From: Prostheceraeus crozeri
Taxonomy: Eukaryota; Platyhelminthes; Polycladida; Euryleptidae
Reading direction: 5' to 3'
Assembly (NCBI GenBank): GCA_907163375.1
Contig: CAJQUW010008619.1
Coordinates: 62,001 to 126,000, forward strand
DNA: 64,000 bases
The position numbers were made by a program, and so were the translations under genes. Shown here piece after piece: positions 47,141-59,412 of the stretch (its first letter is position 1; every line of letters begins with the position of its first letter). The notes beneath the pieces were generated by a model. That model was not told the DNA's origin. It did not search any database and saw nothing but the letters and a program-made list of their open reading frames with translations.

Positions 47141-47575
47141 TTAAACGATGCAAGAAATGCATTGCAGTTCTTTGTTTTCAGTGCATCCACCATACTTGAA
47201 CGAAGTGTCTGTTATTTGAAACACGAGACGCGAAGCAATATAGACAGCGAGTTCCATCACAGGTGCAGTAACCACTTTTTGAACTGCACTATCATGCTGG
47301 AAATGATAATAGCATTCAAGGTATACATTTCCAGCATGATATTGCAGTTCTTTGCTTTTAAAAAGTGAATGCATTGAGATGTCATCGCAGTTCTTCGCGC
47401 AAGTACAAGAACTCAATATCATGCAGGAAATATAATACCGCATAGCCTATCGTGGTTCCACCTGTAATTGAACTCAGTATCTATGTTACTTTAAGCAATC
47501 AACGCTTCGCGTCTCTTGCTTCAAATAACACAGACAGTTCGTTCAATTATGGTGGAAGTACTGCAAGCAATGCGG
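47141..47575. mobile_element. 435-bp foldback
   Basis: The left arm has CCACCATACTTGAACGAAGT, GTCTG, TTATTTGAAACACGAGACGC and GAAGC. The right arm read inward has CCACCATAATTGAACGAACT, GTCTG, TTATTTGAAGCAAGAGACGC and GAAGC. The centre is a perfect 15-bp stem (47291-47305 with 47326-47340) around 20 nt. GCAGTTCTTTG occurs in both halves. The frames that cross it (78 and 100 codons) follow from the symmetry and are not genes. Confidence 0.85.
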
Positions 47576-48486
47576 TAATATACATGTACATGTCTAGCTA
47601 GCCTTTGGCTCCCGCTTTGAAACTGCAGATATCTTTACTTAATGCATAGGCGTGAATGCAAGAAAGAAGATATGCATTTAAATTATCAGTGATAGCAAGA
47701 TAACTAATTAGGACACAACCACGTATTTTGATGATATTTCCTTGACAAACTTAAAGGTTAAAAATGCATGCAGCATAGAAATATCGTCTGACTGCAACTA
47801 GCTGTTGTCGCGCGATTTAGAATAAATCAGTGATGTTGAAGTCTTAGGTATTGAAGGTGCGAACACGCACCTTGTCAGAATATCGCAGTTATCTGAAAAA
47901 ACGTTTAAATTCCGAGCTTGTGATTTTGCAAAATGCGTGGTTAGATAGATTTCAAATGAAGATTTTGTTCAACTGCTGACAAACTTCAAATATTCTTGAA
48001 TTATCATTATTAGCATGTCACTCATCAAATGGAAGCCACTATCACATTTACAAATAAACAGTCGTTTTTGTTTGCACGTGAGATGAGTTTCAACCAGTGA
48101 GTCTGTGAACCTAATTTCATTAACATGGCAATCTACCTAATAAATTGTGTCTGTTACCAATCAAAGCTAAAAGCTTTCCATATCCCATGTGTTTTGGGAT
48201 TCCGTGTGAATCTCATTGGTAAGCTCCTCTCGCCATGAGGACACGAGAATCGGAACTTTGTTGATATAATTTTTGTCTGTCAGTTACAGTGAAATGCATT
48301 TCCATTGATAAGGTCTCCTGACGAGTGTCCTCGTGATAATAACTTTGATGCGTCCCTCCTACATTTTCTACCTCTGCACGCTGGAGTGCTCCCTCCGAGA
48401 GACCTGGGTGCGAAACCACGCCGGTCGAACTAGTCCATTTAAGTAGTTCCAGTAATATTATACTTATAGTATATTATATTATTCCA
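47576..48486. other. No gene recognised
   Basis: AT-rich DNA. A weak B-box-like GGTGCGAAACC near 48400 has no A box. Confidence 0.5.
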
Positions 48487-49245
48487 GTAAGTAGTGGTAT
48501 TCCACAAGGTCCATCTGCCGGTCCCTACTTATTCAAGTATTTTGTATCTGACCTGCAACTGCGTCAAGATGTGAGCCTCATTAAATACGCCGATGACATC
48601 ATCATTTGTGCTGCTGTTGACCAACAAAGTATGGATAATCCCACTGTGAGCGCTGTGAAATCAATTATGGATTGGATGACTGAGAATGGGATGAAAGTCA
48701 ATGCTCAAAAGTGCAAACAGATAATGGTCACTTTGCGTCCAAGATTAGCCTCAAATTTTTCGGTGAGACAAGTACCAGACATTCCATCAGTTACTCAGCT
48801 GAAGTTGTTGGGAGTGATGTTCGACCAAACTCTAAGTTGGAAGTATCATGTAGACATCATCACCAAGAAAGCCGCTTCACGACTCTACATCCTCAGACAA
48901 TTGAAACCTTTTTTCAACAAAGAGCAAATTGTAACTACGCTTGTGTCAGGAGCCTGCTGGAGTATTGTGCCCCGGTGTTTGTAGGACTAAATATCACACG
49001 CGGCATCATTAGAGAATGTGCAAAGGCGTTGTCATCGACTAATATGCGGATCCAGCAATTGTGAGTGTCCTTATTTCATTCCTCTTGACAATCGCCGAAT
49101 TGTGTTAGGTTGGAGATTGTTTTCACATGTGAATTCTGATCCAACTCATTCGCTTCATGATCTTTCATTGCCTCTTTTGCCTCGTTCTCAGCATTTCCGG
49201 ATTCCCATGTCACAAATTCCATGCTCAAGAAGTCATTCTTCGTTG
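48487..49245 (+). pseudogene. LINE reverse transcriptase C-terminal half, two frameshifts
   Basis: The first frame reads SSGIPQGPSAGPYLFKYFV (motif B), then KYADDIIICA (YADD catalytic box), WMTENGMKVNAQKCK and LLGVMFDQTLSWKYHVD. It shifts near 48950 into RSLLEYCAPVF and again near 49010 into QRRCHRLICG and a C-terminal region. Only the C-terminal half of RT survives. The order of blocks (LKVNxxKCK, LGVxxDxxLxWxxH, LEYCAPVW) is typical of jockey/CR1-like LINEs. Confidence 0.88.
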
Positions 49246-49441
49246 TAATGTCGAAACTGTGCAATAGTGGGGCTTCACAACTTGACCAACCGTCTGCATA
49301 AATTAACATTTGATTTAATTACTTATTTCATTGTTATTGCTCTTTTATATGTACCAAATGTATGTTCATGTTATCATGTAATGAGCTTCACGATTACCAA
49401 TATTGGGGCATTAATTCAATAAACGTTTTATTATTTAATGA
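48487..49441 (+). mobile_element. 5'-truncated LINE, second type
   Basis: Begins inside the RT palm at motif B and ends after an AATAAACG-containing 3' end with TTTATTATTTAATGA. It is coding until about 49245 over three consecutive frames. Confidence 0.85.
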
Positions 49442-51267
49442 TATTTCTTAGTCTGTGTGTGAATCGGCGACTTCAGTTTCTGATAAAGTTGTTCAACTTA
49501 CAGGGGTGATGAGAGCAATAACAGTCAATGAGAATAGTCAGTAAATATTCGAAATTATTGCAGCAAATAATAAAACAAAACAACTACTTTTCATACTTAA
49601 TTAATTTATAGTGAAATCATGCAATACCAAGGCCATTCTGTAGGAACATCACTTGCATCGTATCAGTATCACTGTTGCATAATTTCACTGTAAGTTAATT
49701 AAGTATCAAAAGTGGTTGCTTTGTTTCATTATCTGTTGCAAAAATTTATAGTGGGCTTCCTTCTGGAAAATGTTTTTATTCGAAATTAATGCTAACAAAA
49801 AGAAATTAGAAAAATTGTTCGAGTCTGTCTTGCAGGGCTTTTTTTAAAGAATTGTTACAAGATGACTTTTTTGCTAAGAAGGGCACATTTTCCAAATTCT
49901 ATAAAATATATGTTATGTATGTTTATATGTTATTATATAAGATCATGCAATTGTAGGCAGCTGTGAAGCTTCGAGATTCGACCCTAGAAAAATTCGAATC
50001 GGTTAGCGTCGACTGGTCAAACCCTATTTCAACTGCTTTCTTTTGATTTGTAGCCTCCTACCATTCATTAATGCTTGAAAGCGATATTACAATTGGGTTT
50101 GAGATGCTGGACTCTCATTGGAAGTGACTAAAAGCGTCGGCTGAACTGCGGCATCTATAGTTACTATGTGCTGCGTGTTGCTCAGATCAGGGCTTCGAAC
50201 TCGGTCAATCTTTCTGACCTCTCTCAGGTCTGCGGGACATACTTTTCAGACTATCTATCATCAGGATTCACAGGCCAAGCACGTTGCTTGCTAAAACGGT
50301 GAATTATAATACATATCCTAAAACACTAACTTTTGCTAAAAGTTGGCCATGACGTAAGGAAACAAAACTCAAACAGGATATCTAATACATTAGAAAAGAT
50401 TGATTTGCGCATCAGTACATTATCTATCTTTTGACAGTGATCCTCAGACTTCTTTTAATGAATCCACTAAAATGACATTTCTTAATGAAACTTTATGCAC
50501 CTAACTCCAGCAACTTTTGAACCAACCATGCAATCTTTGAGGTAGGCTCACAGAAGCTTCAGAGCACGAGGAATATTTTATCTCGACTATGTATGGCCAA
50601 ATCTCAGGCAGAAAAAATCTAGTCAGTGCACCAAATTTCGATCATCGCTTGAAAACAGTGAAATTTTTCATTTTTAGTGATGGACTAATTTGTTGCGCTG
50701 ACTAGATTCTCTTTCCTGTTTATATTTGGTCTATGGTTGATAGATCCGAATTGTTCCTCTTATCCTGAATCATCAGGAACACTCAGAGATGAAATTAATC
50801 AGGATTTAAGTACAGGGACGATTGATGGAGGTTACAGTTCTAGTCACGAGTGACAAAGAACTTTTTTCTATAAACCTGAAGTCGTAAGCCTAGTCCTCAT
50901 CATCAGGCTAACTTATCCATACAACTATCCATCTAACTCATGTTTTAGCGTCAATACAAAGCGTAGAAGATTTTGATTTTCTCAGAAAAGTAGAGGCACT
51001 TTAGCTTGACTGTTTATTTCTTTATATGTGCCAAGATGTCAATGCATCTTTTAATAGCCATGTATATTACTAGGTCTTGATCCGCCTAAAAGACTATCGG
51101 TTTAGCTGGCTAAGTAAATCGCGCACAGAAAGAAACTCAAGTAAGCACATCATAAGTTTTCTATTATTCGATTCGAGATTCACGACCCGATTCGACTAAA
51201 AAGTTGACGATTCGCAGGTCCCCATGTCTATATCTTGATTCACTAAACACTAGATTGCCTATCGATC
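49442..51267. other. No gene recognised
   Basis: AT-rich DNA of 1.8 kb. ATTCGA-rich phrases near 49970 and 51175 resemble each other weakly, and no element ends were found. Confidence 0.45.
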
Positions 51268-52873
51268 AGATAGGGTAAAATCGGGTATTATTGACAGTAA
51301 CATGGTTTTCGGGCTCCCACGGCTGTATTTCTTAGTTTTGATAGGAACTATGATGTCCAAATAGTCTCTTCTTGATAGAATTTATCAGCTAATCGATTTA
51401 TTTTATGACTCTAGGTGAAAAGAAAGGTATAATTCGTTTTATAAATTAAGAAAAGAAAGGTGTGCAAATTGTAATTTGTTCGATGTTCTCATAATATCGA
51501 CACTGTCGATATCGATATTGTCGGGTAATATGGACAGCCTCAAAAAGAAGTGTCAAAATTTACCAGGGATAGTAAACTAATGATGTTATATATTGCATGA
51601 AACTCAAGCTTGCATATCTGTTGGGTCTTTGGATGTCTGAAATGGTGAGACTTCACCTTTTAAAACCGTCTATTCAGACGAATCCATCATCGTCAAAGAC
51701 GAAGAAGAATTCTGCACATTTTCATGCATGTAACGCAACGGAAAGCGATGAAATCTCGCCTTTTCAGATTATGAAAGAGACAACAGATGTGCAAAGTTTT
51801 GTTTCATATAACATGCAACATTTCTAATTTGTTCTATTTGGCATTTTTAGACGGGACTATCGATGTCTCCGTGCAATGTGTCGATGTCATTGCAGGCCAC
51901 ATATCTTACTTTTCACCTAGAATCGCGTGTTAAACAGATGAATTGATAAATTCGATTAAGAAGGGATTATTTGGATGTCATAATTCATATAAATACTGAG
52001 AGAAACAACCTTGAGAGCCCCAAAACTGTTTTTGACGGTCGATATTACCCGACATCTTCCACACATGGTCCAAGTAGACCTAATAATTCATAAAGGAATG
52101 CATTCAAACCTTGTGAAGGAAATATTCTAAATGACAGCAAACAATAGTGATAAAATAATGGCTATTTAGTCAGTATCTTGTTGAAAAGATGATGTTCGGT
52201 ACCTGTCGACAGTGGTGTCGATATTACCCGACATTTTTGCATCGACTCCATGTGACAATATAACTCAGAACAACTAAAGAGTTTGACGAACTCATTGATA
52301 TTCAGTGAAACAACACCCCTTACGCTATGGAATAACCAAGCACGTAGCTGTCAGATGACGCGTGATGGAGCTGACTGAGTTGTACAGGCATGAGATTGAG
52401 GGCAAATAAAAAACCCGGAACGAGCGAGCAAGTTTGCGAAGGGGGTCTGGTCTTGAAATTTTTGTGACCTTTTTATTGATATTTGGCATAATCTAATGTA
52501 AGAAAAATAGTTGGCTAGGGCGAAAAAATGGACGTTTTTTAAATAATCTAACTTTCGGAGGGGGTATACTTTTTTATTGCATATTTAGGTGAATTACGAG
52601 AATGGTCTTTTCAGCACCAAAAACCCGGAAAACCCGGAAGATTCTCATACCTGGTTGTATTGATTGGGGCAATATATTCCAGAATTCGGTGACTCACTTC
52701 AAGCTTCGACATCTGTCAGGATGAGGCAATCAGGAACGCTCCACCAAGCTTCTGTTGTACCTTTGAGATTTAACTACTTATTGGTGCAATTTACTGCACG
52801 CATGGATGAGCTTCTGAAGTTCTAAAACATCATTTGGAAAAGTGGCGACATTACCCAATTTTACCCCGCATCT
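51268..52873. mobile_element. 1.6-kb TIR element with GTCGATATTACCCGACAT motifs
   Basis: The left end AGATAGGGTAAAATCGGGTA and the right end read inward AGATGCGGGGTAAAATTGGG (then TAATG) are imperfect inverted repeats. GTCGATATTACCCGACAT occurs twice exactly, at 52038-52055 and 52217-52234, with an inverted relative near 51505-51530. A 76-codon frame (51597-51827) has no motif, so the element is non-autonomous or decayed. A smaller MITE is nested at 52385-52653. Confidence 0.7.
52385..52653. mobile_element. 269-bp nested MITE with 6-bp target duplication
   Basis: GTTGTA lies directly on both sides (52379-52384 and 52654-52659). The left end CAGGCATGAGATTGAGGG and the right end read inward CAGGTATGAGAATCTTCCGG share CAGGYATGAGAWT. 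AAAACCCGGAA-type blocks lie near both ends. No coding frame. Confidence 0.8.
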
Positions 52874-53256
52874 TTAACACTAACAGTTGGAGATTTGAAA
52901 ATCTCTGTATAGAGCCATCGTCATCTGCAATAACTTCGGCACCTAAGACTTCTTTACCCTCTGATATATTACTGCTTCTTTGCGCTCCATTCCACATCTG
53001 ATCGAATTTCTGGCAGCATTAGCCAACAAGTCTCCCTTGCGCTTCATGTTACCTCCTTCTTTTGGCATGGTATGCAGGAATGATTTTAACAGAAAATATA
53101 ATAATGAGCAACATGACTCATCATAAGTCTCTGAACTACAGGAATTGAATACAAATTTAACAAAGAAATTATATTAGCATAATAACTGTAAATTCAAAAT
53201 TGCTCCAACTTGTTTGAAAGGACAGTAGTTGTCAAAAGTTAGGAGTAGTCGAATAA
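52874..53256. other. No feature recognised
   Basis: AT-rich spacer ending at the Helitron insertion point. Confidence 0.55.
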
Positions 53257-53716
53257 TCTTATATATAAAATGCAAAACGCCGACAAACTCCTCCTAAACC
53301 ATGAAACTTTACGCCAATATGATACTACCATTTAATAGAACAAAAAATTTGTAGTTAAAACCGCCCGGTCTCATTTCCCTAAGTATCATAATTACAGAGA
53401 AAAGTAGACTTTTGTGTAAATTTTTACCGAAAAAATATTAATTACACAAGTAACTACATTAAATTTACAAATGAACTCCTCATTTGCTTTAAAAAATTGC
53501 CTCGCTAGACATGCGTCTCATTGATTCTAATGTTTCACGATGGATTCAGCAACAGCCAATCAGAACGCGATCTAAATGGTAAGACAGCCAATCAGTGTAG
53601 GCGAATGAGTTAATAAACTTGGTATGCAAGTTTATGTGCATACATACAATGTGCACTGTCTTAATTTAACAGACTTATGCATATAAATCCTGGACGAAGT
53701 CCGGGGGCCTTACTAG
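53257..53716 (+). mobile_element. Non-autonomous Helitron
   Basis: The 5' end is TCTTATATATAAAATGC, the usual TC start with a TATATATAAA run. Near the 3' end is a GC hairpin (CCTGGAC-GAA-GTCCGGG, 53689-53705), followed by a few bases and the terminal CTAG at 53713-53716. The element sits between A (53256) and T (53717), as Helitrons do. It is 460 bp with no Rep/helicase, so it would depend on an autonomous partner. Confidence 0.85.
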
Positions 53717-54921
53717 TATAGAATAATAGTGAAAGCAAAGCACAAATTTTACGGATCAAGTAGTACGTACGATGGCAAAGACGAGGATGAAATGGATGAG
53801 ATGATTGAATTCAGATTTGCATTCGGTGATGAATGCTGTGCTTCACGTTTGATCACAAAATGCGTAAACCAATGATGACGTCTAAAAGCTTAGATTCATA
53901 TATTTCACAGCCAACGTTTTTCACAAATTTGCTCCTGGTATAATGAAAATGGAGATTTGTGTTGTCATCGGAAGAACCTCTTGATTAATTCCTAGAAGTT
54001 AGACCAGATGCTCAATTTTTCAGCAGACGATGTAGCTTAATGTTTCCATTTACCAAGGGTTGGAAAAAATTGGTCTCATTTCCCTAACAACCAATTGCTT
54101 TAATTGGATCACATGAGCCATTAATTAATTGATCTTTCATGAAAATGATTGCATGATTCACACTTGATTGATATTTGACAGGTCTACGAAGGTGCATTAA
54201 AACACTTACGGAAATAGAATTTATCTGTAATCACATGCACGCATTTTCTGCATCACTATGCTCGTTGAACTAATTTCCATGACAAAACATGTAAATGCAA
54301 TGATAACATTGTTAAGCAATGACTGATAACTAGAGCGTAATATCTTCCAGTTCAAACACTGAAACACTACCACTCTGGCCATCGCGGTAGTATGTGTTTC
54401 ACTAGGTTTGCCACAATTTGATTTATTTAACATTACTAGAATATGTTAAGTTTGAGACTTTTATATTGAAGTTATATGGATGCTATAGATCATCAAGAAC
54501 AAGTTTCACATTAGCTTATAGTCAAACATTTCTTATTAAAGTCGAGTAGGCCTGCATAATATTATATTACCTACTGTGTAGGCCTACATATTATACTATA
54601 TAGCCTATAATAATCGCTCAATAAATGGCTTCTTTGACTTTTGATTAATTGCAACCAATTGGAATAATTGGCACCTGACTGAAGATGGTTCATCAATCAA
54701 TTAATTACAATTGATTTCCAATCACTTCATTTTTCCAACCAAAGTTATTTTCAGATTACATTTGAGTCATAGCATTGGTAGACTTGCAGATCCGTGACTG
54801 CATACAGTACGTAACTTGAAGCCAGATCAGGCGGACTGTCGAATGATCAGTCGAAAAGCGTTGTTGAAACATCTAACGAGTCCTCATAAAACTTTTGGTC
54901 AATTCAAAGAAGCTTTGACAC
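53717..54921. other. No gene recognised
   Basis: AT-rich DNA. GGTCTCATTTCCCTAA near 54070 repeats a phrase found inside the Helitron near 53369. Confidence 0.5.
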
Positions 54922-55030
54922 CCTGCTGGATGCCTTTTCAGCCTACTTCCAATGACCCTCTCGAGACTCGAACAAACCACCTGAAGATCGAAACTCTGAC
55001 TACTTAGTCACACTGCCACGGAGACCACGA
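54922..55030 (-). mobile_element. SINE family 2, diverged 5' half
   Basis: The reverse complement has the head GGTCTCCGTGGCAGTGTGAC, then a diverged middle and TCATTGGAAGTAGGC and GGCATCC. It is the most diverged copy in the window. Confidence 0.6.
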
Positions 55031-55658
55031 AACAAGAGCAGTGTCTACTTAAGTTAATCATACTACAACTTGCTTCAGTATTTCATTATTGAGTTTACTA
55101 AAAGATAACAACATCAGCAAGTCATCAAAACTGAATGGAAAGCAATGTTTTAAGTAAACAACGTAGGTATTCAGTCAATCAATCTTTGGAATGCTAACTC
55201 TCTTTTTATTGCGCGCACTACCCCTAAACCATCGAACAATGATAACATAACTCCTAGGCAGTTCAAAAGAAAGTTTCCTCGAGGAAATTGCTTTATCCGA
55301 GGATGACTGATTGTCTCTCAATGAGGGAGTTTCTATAGACAATAAGTACGTTACTTCACATTCTACTAAATAGTTGTTGAAAGAGGAATGAGGATGAGTT
55401 GAACAAGTGTTTCCATCAACAGCAGGGATTGGAAGACAAAAATTGACTCAAACTTTAATTATCAATGACAACTCAAGTCATCAATTAAATACCAATTAAT
55501 AGTAAAATGCTCTGGAAGGTCAGAATCCTGAGTTATGACTGTTGGTATGATCATGAATTTGAAGCTTTTTTTCAAATGTCCCATTGTATAAAATGCTGCG
55601 AAGTTCTCTGAAATATTTTTCTCATTTCTAAATTTATTTGCTGTCAATTGTCATCGAA
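55031..55658. other. No gene recognised
   Basis: AT-rich DNA. Confidence 0.55.
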
Positions 55659-56114
55659 GACACGACACGGTCAAAAAAATTCGAAGGATCCAGTAGACGG
55701 AAGATACTAAAGTTCTAATCTACTAAAGTTCTAGGAAGATACTAAATTCTTCAAATACAGTTATTATTATTATTATAAAGTTAAACAACTACGCTAGTGG
55801 AGAATCCTGTAAATAATTGGGTAAATAAAAGTCATGAACGAATGAATACAAATTAATACTGACTACATAGAGTAACCTACCCCAGCACAGAGTAGGGATT
55901 GAAATACCAATAAAGGCTAGCCGACCCAACTTAAGACGAGAAGGGAAATAAATTAAAACTTATTATCAATTTCCATTTTTACAATCCAAGAACTAAAATA
56001 AGAGTTCGTCATGGACTTGACGAGAAGTTAACTTAGAAAATAACAAATGTTGAAAATTAAGAAACCCAAGAAGCCAAAATTAAGTTTGCTGTGCATGGAG
56101 TCATCAGGGAGGAA

Positions 56115-56360
56115 TCATGTGGCTGCATGAAGCAAGGTTTCGGACCCCAACCTCCAACCTATATCACATGACGTGGCCAGGTCAACCATATCGAATGCAC
56201 GATATGGAAGGTCTCTCCAAGCCCGAGGAAACATAGCAGAACCCAACCGAGAATATATTTTTTTGGAATTTTTGAAGACAAAAGGAAGCAAATGAATCTG
56301 GAAGAGGTTTTTTAGTCCAACATACCAATGATGGAAGGCATCTGGCGGGGCGAAAAACAA
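56115..56360 (-). CDS. Downstream ORF of the retroelement, unassigned
   Basis: An 81-codon frame overlapping the end of the RT fragment in another phase. It may continue the same protein after a frameshift or be chance. No motif recognised. Confidence 0.25.
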   Translation of the reverse strand: MFFAPPDAFHHWYVGLKNLFQIHLLPFVFKNSKKIYSRLGSAMFPRAWRDLPYRAFDMVDLATSCDIGWRLGSETLLHAAT

Positions 56361-56860
56361 CCTAACTTATAAACGAGGAACCTATTCCTTGAGGACTTTA
56401 TGCAAGAATCAGCTAGCAGATCAACCTTATAACCCCTTCCTTTGAAGATATTGAAAATGCCCTTAGCTCTTGAGGTGAAGGCGGAAGCATCAGATGAAAT
56501 CCTGGCGAACCTGATGAGTTGGGCAGCAAAGATGTTTAAGCCAGTGTTCAAAGGCATATTACTATCGGGGAAAGTACGTAGTACCATTGGGAGGCTGAAC
56601 TCATCAGCCTTATGGTAAACCTCTGTGGTGTATTGGTCACCATTTTGGATCTTGATTTTACCATCCAAATAATCACCGCTTCTGCTAGCTAAGAGATCTA
56701 TCGGGTAGATTTCAGGATAAACAATTTTCAGATGCCTAGAAGGAAAAATATTGCTTATCCACTTTCTTTTGTGAACTTCTGAAGAAGTGACACATACTAA
56801 ACTTACTAAACTTATTCGTTTTTGGCGATCAACTCGACATACTAAAGCCTTGAGAAGCAC
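56312..56860 (-). pseudogene. Reverse transcriptase C-terminal fragment
   Basis: The frame has YLDGKI (about residues 85-90), EVYHKADEFSLPM, FPDSNMPLNTG and FAAQLIRFARISSDASAF, then FKGRGYKVDLL. This is the order of blocks after the palm domain in a group of non-LTR or Penelope-like RTs (pattern YLD, YxKxDxFxFP, SNIPxxPxYGVYxSQLIRxxR). The palm with its YADD box is missing, and the frame is lost after about residue 165. The clade is not certain. Confidence 0.65.
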
Positions 56861-57177
56861 GTGAATTAAAAAATAAAATATTTCAAAGGATTTTTCTAAC
56901 TTCGCAACGTTTTATACAGAGAATAATAGAAAAAGCCGCAAATTCATAATGAAGAATTTTACTCCCGTGTGAAGTCATAAACTATTGGTCTTATCCTCAA
57001 CTTTCCATCAAATTTAAGATGGATGCGGAGACTGTACAACGTAGGTCTGTCTACCTTTGTTTCACCCGATTCTGTGTGAATACCAAACTTCAAGCTCTAG
57101 ACATTAACATAACCGCAATAGTCTACCAGCATTGCATGATACATCAAATAAGATAATGCGTGTGAATGAAATGATGA
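56861..57177. other. No feature recognised
   Basis: AT-rich DNA. Confidence 0.55.
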
Positions 57178-57330
57178 TGATGAATGGTTTAACGCCACTA
57201 CTCCCCATACTGGGGGCCTACATAGTCACACTTTCATCTGGAGCGCTGTGATCTTTTAGTTCGAATGCCCTTCCTGACAACTTCCAATGACACTTTCGGG
57301 ACAAGCACTTAACCACTGTGCCACGGAGAA
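57178..57330 (-). mobile_element. SINE family 2 with internal deletion
   Basis: The reverse complement has the head CTCCGTGGCACAGTGG and the end CGTTAAACCATTCATCATCA. A block of about 40 bp between GCTTG and CCCGAAAGTGTCATTGG is missing compared with the other copies. The 3' half is the best preserved in the window. Confidence 0.8.
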
Positions 57331-59249
57331 TACTGTGCAGAGCAAATGTCCACAAGGCATGTGATCAGGTTTTAATTTACACTTCGTATGTATTAAAAGA
57401 TGGTAGCCTACATTCCACTAATCTCCAGGACAAACAGCTTGATCCCATTGACTCTTGGTTTTGAGTTTTAGTCATTAGATCATCTGCACTGAATGTGCGC
57501 ATCACTGCAAGCCTGCAACTGTTGTTTCACAAAACTGTTAATGGAAGATGGAAATTATAAATGAAGAAAATAAATGATATGACAGGGGTTTATCGCATGC
57601 ACCAAACAATTGGGAACAAATGGAAATTAATTTACAATTGGATAGTTTTTCCCAATAAAATCGCAAATACTTCTTTACCAAATGATTTTTCCAATCTACA
57701 TTTCAACTGATATTTTGAAGAACTTCTAAGAAACTTGCATGTAATAAGTTTGTACTAAGAAAGTTGTATGTAATAAACATGCTTTTTGCGTAATATGGCT
57801 GTAGTAAGCGCAAGACAGCAATGTATCTTGGAATGATGGGATTTTCTATGATTTAGGTGAAAGATGGATTAGAAATATATTTCGTGTGCATTCATAACAT
57901 TATTGTACTCTTTGGTCGAAACTGCTGCAATTACGCATAATATTGTTAATTCTGATTTATGAAGGCAATGATTTATAACATTTTAAGGCACTTCCGCGTC
58001 CTCAACTGACCTATACTATCCCTCAAAAATCCGAGCTTATGTTGTATTACCTTTATTAACTATTAAATGATTCGTATTTTCTGAACAATACATCAAGCAA
58101 TTATAAAAATATTTATTTGCAAGATAAATGTGCAAGAAAGATCCTTGCATGTGATAGACTTCAAATATTGTAGCTACATGATATATATACGTGTATATCA
58201 GCAATGGCATATCTATGTCATTGACAATTTCCTCCATGGTACGTACTTAGAAAATGAACTTAAAACACGCCTATACCTAACGCCAGGTGTTTGATTGCAT
58301 GACAAGAAATTCAGTGAACAATGAATGATGGAAATCCATTGATACTTATACAATGGGTAACAATTCACTGTAAAAACGAGGAAAGCTGAGAAGAATTCCT
58401 GCTATGGAATAGTGACTGAATGTCAATATCACTAATCTTTAATTTTCTGTCGGTAAAGAAAATGCGATCTTACGTGAAGCAACAAAATGTCATATACTTC
58501 CTCGCAGGGGGTGTTTGACCACGAAATTCTCCTGTCATATACTGACAAGATTTATCAATTTGTCGTTAGATAAGATAATCACCGTTCATATGCAATGGCA
58601 GAGTCGGTCTCTATTGTAAATTATAATTATTACCAATTTAACTTACTTGCTAAAAAGGGCCCTTAATCCAAACCACATATAGTTTAACGTGATTATGTAT
58701 TTTGAAGGGTCAGAATGTATATTAGTTCAGCACGTTACGCACTTGAACCACTTGCAGCACTTGTGAACCTGTGAGCTCAAATTCCCTGGATATGAGATCA
58801 GCTGACACGATCGTCACATCACGGACCGTCTATTGTTCATCAAACGTGAAAGGAATGTCCGCTCAATTCCCACTAAATTCAACAGGAAACATGCTGGACC
58901 GCAGAGTAATTGTGCTTCTTTCAAGGGAATTCAATTAAATTCCTAATGAACCTGAGAGAGTAAAAAAAAGGGGCTCATTTTCATCTTTCTGAAACTTGCT
59001 ATGATATTTGCGGTATTGCAGGTTCATATTTTAGCATACCTGATATGTTGACCAAGAAAGGAATAGCGGACGACTTGTTTCAATCACAGAAAGACCATAG
59101 TCTGAGGGAGCTTGCCAGAGTCAATGACAAGGTCCATCTCCAGGATCAGCGTGCGAACTAATATAGGCAAGAGGAGAAACCTATTTTTAGAAAGAACACT
59201 TTTCTTTCCAATCCAGCAGGCGAATGCCAAGTTTCCCAAGGTCATGGGT
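57331..59249. other. Gene-free AT-rich stretch
   Basis: About 1.9 kb without recognised gene or element. A 66-codon frame at 58037-58237 (minus) has no motif. Confidence 0.5.
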
Positions 59250-59317
59250 GGTAGGTCTTCAAGTGAGAGCGTTGGCATCTTCCTATGCACAGGCGACTAC
59301 TCCTACAATGGTAGGTT

Positions 59318-59412
59318 CAACTGGTAGGTCCGAATCCTACCAGCCGCACATCTTTTGCAAGGCAATTAGATCCATCGTTTATTTAATTTCATTGTTGTTG
59401 ATTGCATTCACG
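59318..59412 (+). mobile_element. SINE family 1, 3' half
   Basis: The B box GGTCCGAATCCTACC is followed by AGCCGCACATCTTTTGCAAG, GCAATTAGATC and TTTAATTTCATTGTTGTT. It is nearly the same as 59609-59690 but has no A-box half. Confidence 0.75.

Larger units (their letters stand above)
55659..56860 (-). mobile_element. Retroelement remnant with RT C-terminal region and 3' end
   Basis: On the minus strand an RT thumb-like coding piece (56312-56860) is followed by a second frame (56115-56360) and about 450 bp of non-coding 3' sequence that ends at 55659. The same 3' terminus occurs alone at 38104-38225. A roughly 60-bp block with a TTA microsatellite (about 55708-55782) is present only here. Confidence 0.7.

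Noticed and set aside
47141..47443. 78- and 100-codon ORFs on both strands
   Set aside because: They lie on opposite arms of a palindrome and arise from its symmetry.
48380..48425. B-box-like GGTGCGAAACC
   Set aside because: No A box or tRNA arms upstream.
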